DNA from: UBA4479 sp963974935
GTDB lineage: Bacteria > Pseudomonadota > Alphaproteobacteria > Rhodospirillales > Casp-alpha2
Length of the DNA stretch: 64,000 nucleotides
NCBI GenBank assembly: GCA_963974935.1
Contig: CAXBEV010000001.1
Coordinates: forward strand, 124,001-188,000
Direction: 5' to 3'
Of this stretch, positions 62,258 to 64,000 are shown in pieces. The notes under the pieces were generated by a model, which worked only from the letters and a program-made list of their open reading frames with translations, was not told where the DNA came from and ran no database searches. The translations under genes and the position numbers were made by a program. How positions within the stretch are numbered: the stretch's first letter is position 1; every line of letters starts with the position of its first letter.

Positions 62258-62920
62258 TTAAGCCGCTTCGGCTTCGCCGGTTTCCGTGCGGCGCTTCAGA
62301 TTCGGTATGCTTTCCGCAAATTTTTCTGCTCGCGCCAAGTCTTTATCGAGTGCCGACATGGTCGCCGCGAAGCCGGCGTCCGTGTCTTTTAGCCAGACCC
62401 GGAACGCGTTCATATAAATAATACCGAGCGTCTCGATCTTAATCAGCCCCCGCCAGCCGTCCGTCGTTACACCGGCGGCCTGGAGCGACAAGGACATGGA
62501 TTTTTTAAACTGAGGCGTCAGGCAGGCGACGAGCATCGGATCACGGGCGACGTCTGCGACAATCGACGCCATCGCTGCTTGGCGGCCTTCAAGGGCGTCA
62601 AAGCGGCGCATCAGAACGTCGAACAACTTGTCCTTGATGCTGCCGTCGAGGGGATCTTTTTCCAGGCCCCCCAAGACCTCTGCATCGATACGCTTGTTGA
62701 GCGCTTTGAGGACTTTCGCTTTGCCCGACAGCGTCATCAGCGCGTCGCCTAGGGGTATGCCCGCGTGTTCGGCAATCTGCGCCAGGGACATGTCCCGCCA
62801 AAGATGCGTCGCGGCAAGGTCCAGCGCGCCGTCGATCAGCTTGTCGCTGACGCTCCGGGTATCCGTGGGCTTACGGCGTTTTGCGGTCTTTGTCGTCTTG
62901 GTCGGCTTTGCTGCGGCCAT
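62258..62920 (-). CDS. TetR-family transcriptional regulator
   Basis: A 220-residue regulator. After a basic N-terminal tail (KPTKTTKTAKRRKPT) the TetR helix-turn-helix is DKLIDGALDLAATHLWRDMSLAQIAEHAGIPLGDALMTLSGKAKVLKALNKRID. The C-terminal ligand domain is helical, with WRGLIKIETLGIIYMNAFRVWLKD. It lies 60 bases after proC and 197 bases before the phasin gene; target genes are unknown. Confidence 0.85.
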   Translation of the reverse strand: MAAAKPTKTTKTAKRRKPTDTRSVSDKLIDGALDLAATHLWRDMSLAQIAEHAGIPLGDALMTLSGKAKVLKALNKRIDAEVLGGLEKDPLDGSIKDKLFDVLMRRFDALEGRQAAMASIVADVARDPMLVACLTPQFKKSMSLSLQAAGVTTDGWRGLIKIETLGIIYMNAFRVWLKDTDAGFAATMSALDKDLARAEKFAESIPNLKRRTETGEAEAA

Positions 62921-62980
62921 GACTCGTCTCCCGATACGGAAATAGAAACCACCATTATATCCGAAATGGGGAGGAAGTGC

Positions 62981-63790
62981 CTAGCCTGCAAGCTCTTTCG
63001 AGCGTTGCGTCGCCGCGGCAATCGCCTTGGTCATCAATGGCTGCAGGGCATCATCGGCCATCAACACCTTCAGCGCTTCCGCTGTGGTGCCGCCTGGGCT
63101 GGTAACATTCTTGCGGAGCGTTGCCGGCGTGTCGCTCGATTGATGCATCAATTCGCCGGCGCCGGACACCGTCACGCGCGCCAAACGCATCGCTAAATCC
63201 GCCGGTAGGCCTGCTTGCCGCCCGGCCTCAGCCATAACCTCGGCGAGCAAAAAGACATACGCCGGCCCACCGCCTGATAATGCGGTCACTGCATCGATCT
63301 GGCCTTCGTCGTCGACCCAGGCAACCTCGCCGACGGCGGACAACAGTTCATCCGCCCAGGCGCGTTGCGACTCAGAGACATGCGGATTCGGACAGCCGAC
63401 GGTGATCCCGCGCCCAACGGCGGCGGGGGTGTTCGGCATGGCGCGGACAATCGCCGCCTTTGATCCCAGATGCTTTTCGAAGTATGCGATGGTTTTGCCT
63501 GCGGCGATCGAAACGAACAAGCAGTCTGGCCCCGCAAAGCGCGCATACGCGGGGAGTGCTTCGTCCATCATTTGCGGCTTTACGGCCAGCACCACGGTCT
63601 CGGGTGCGGCGTCATCGTCCAGTTTGCCGGCATCGGCAACGCACGTGACGCCAAGATCACGGCTCAACTGTGTGGCGGCCTCGGCAAACGGTTCAATTAC
63701 GGTGACATCGTCTGGAGACAGGCTACCCTTAAGCCAGCCCTCAAGCATGGCGCCCCCCATCTTGCCGCCACCGACAAGAAGCAGTTTCAT
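62981..63790 (-). CDS. proC: Pyrroline-5-carboxylate reductase
   Basis: A 269-residue NAD(P)H enzyme of proline synthesis. LLLVGGGKMGGAMLEGWL is the nucleotide site; VVLAVKPQMMDEALP, VRAMPNTPAAVGRGITVG and the signature ALSGGGPAYVFLLAEVMAEAG followed by LARVTVSGAGELMHQSSDTPATLRKNVTSPGGTT are all present. It follows the YbjN-like gene by 24 bases. Confidence 0.96.
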   Translation of the reverse strand: MKLLLVGGGKMGGAMLEGWLKGSLSPDDVTVIEPFAEAATQLSRDLGVTCVADAGKLDDDAAPETVVLAVKPQMMDEALPAYARFAGPDCLFVSIAAGKTIAYFEKHLGSKAAIVRAMPNTPAAVGRGITVGCPNPHVSESQRAWADELLSAVGEVAWVDDEGQIDAVTALSGGGPAYVFLLAEVMAEAGRQAGLPADLAMRLARVTVSGAGELMHQSSDTPATLRKNVTSPGGTTAEALKVLMADDALQPLMTKAIAAATQRSKELAG

Positions 63791-63814
63791 CGGATGAACT
63801 CCATCAATCGTTGT

Positions 63815-64000
63815 TTAGGCTTCGCCGACGGTTTCGATCATTGCGGCTGCAATCGCGTCCGGTGCGGTTTTGCCGCCCCAAATTACGTATTGGAAGGCCG
63901 GATAGAATTTTTCGCACTCGATCAGTGCGGTTTCCACCAGATCTTCCATTTGCTCCATCGTCGGCTCTTGTTGGCCGCGCATCGGCAACGCGTGGCGATA
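63815..64000 (-). CDS. YbjN-domain protein, 3' part only (cut by window end)
   Basis: The frame runs from the right edge to a TAA at 63815-63817, giving 61 residues. MRGQQEPTMEQMEDLVETALIECEKFYPAFQYVIWGGKTAPDAIAAAMIETVGEA is the typical C-terminus of the alphaproteobacterial YbjN-like proteins, with FYPAFQ and VIWGGK as key segments. The family is linked to stress and is a remote relative of type III secretion chaperone folds; function unknown. It usually precedes proC, as here. Confidence 0.85.
   Translation of the reverse strand, partial: YRHALPMRGQQEPTMEQMEDLVETALIECEKFYPAFQYVIWGGKTAPDAIAAAMIETVGEA

Noticed and set aside
1..64000. CRISPR arrays, tRNA/rRNA genes, transposases, prophage
   Set aside because: No regularly spaced direct repeats, no tRNA T-arm-like sequences in gaps, and no transposase, integrase or phage motifs were seen by eye.

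Overview
The window reads as one contiguous, gene-dense stretch of chromosome from an alphaproteobacterium, most likely a Rhodospirillales-type lineage. This rests on gene content, not on a database search: an alpha-style block ahcY / DivL-like kinase / tsaE-amgK-murU / addB-addA / trxA, DUF2125 next to tyrA, a PhaR-controlled polyhydroxybutyrate (PHB) system with a short PhaC, and a nearly complete queuosine pathway. No rRNA, tRNA, CRISPR array, insertion sequence, integrase or phage gene was seen, and no gap without a gene exceeds 300 bases.

Layout. 0.2-17.7 kb: ahcY behind a perfect 10-bp dyad, a zeta-toxin-like P-loop kinase, a DivL-type pseudo-histidine-kinase with Met551 at the phospho-acceptor position, an unknown anchored protein, then on the minus strand a class V aminotransferase, a di-haem cytochrome c and a ferredoxin/flavodoxin-NADP reductase. 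The plus-strand operon tsaE-amgK-murU-addB-addA follows (tRNA t6A, cell-wall sugar recycling, double-strand-break repair), then trxA with a clear terminator. 17.8-24.3 kb: gloB, a DUF1810 gene, a formate/nitrite channel, a cation diffusion facilitator with the remnant of its ArsR repressor, ilvE, a MarR regulator and a two-component pair.

24.3-35.8 kb is the most distinctive accessory region. Eight tightly packed minus-strand genes encode a complete dipeptide-type ABC importer, an M20 peptidase, an amidase and an M81 (MlrC-like) metallopeptidase; a second M81 gene is divergent from the binding-protein gene. This looks like an import-and-hydrolyse pathway for an unidentified peptide- or amide-like compound. 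35.8-38.1 kb holds an EamA exporter, a Gfo/Idh dehydrogenase and a small YqaE-like membrane protein.

38.2-42 kb: queA-tgt-queF, convergent with queE-queD; queG and queC lie divergently at 51.8-53.7 kb. Only the GTP cyclohydrolase (folE) step is missing for de novo queuosine synthesis. Structured palindromic repeats sit between these genes. 42-46.4 kb carries a flavin reductase, a methyltransferase, a glutathione S-transferase, a YddG-like exporter and a secreted FG-GAP protein. 46.4-50.9 kb is the PHB region: phaA, phaB, phaC with an overlapping PhaE-like gene, and divergent phaR. A phasin gene at 61.6-62.1 kb carries related TTGC/GCAA dyads around its promoter.

53.7-64 kb: a small secreted protein, chorismate mutase-hisC-tyrA (aromatic amino acids) followed by a DUF350 membrane protein and a membrane-anchored trypsin-like protease, a DUF2125 protein, an EamA transporter, a ChaC-type glutathione-degrading enzyme, CsaA, the phasin, a TetR regulator, proC and the 3' end of a YbjN-domain gene cut by the window edge.

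Family assignments come from motifs and remembered family features; start codons were chosen from Shine-Dalgarno sites and overlaps and are stated where they are a choice.
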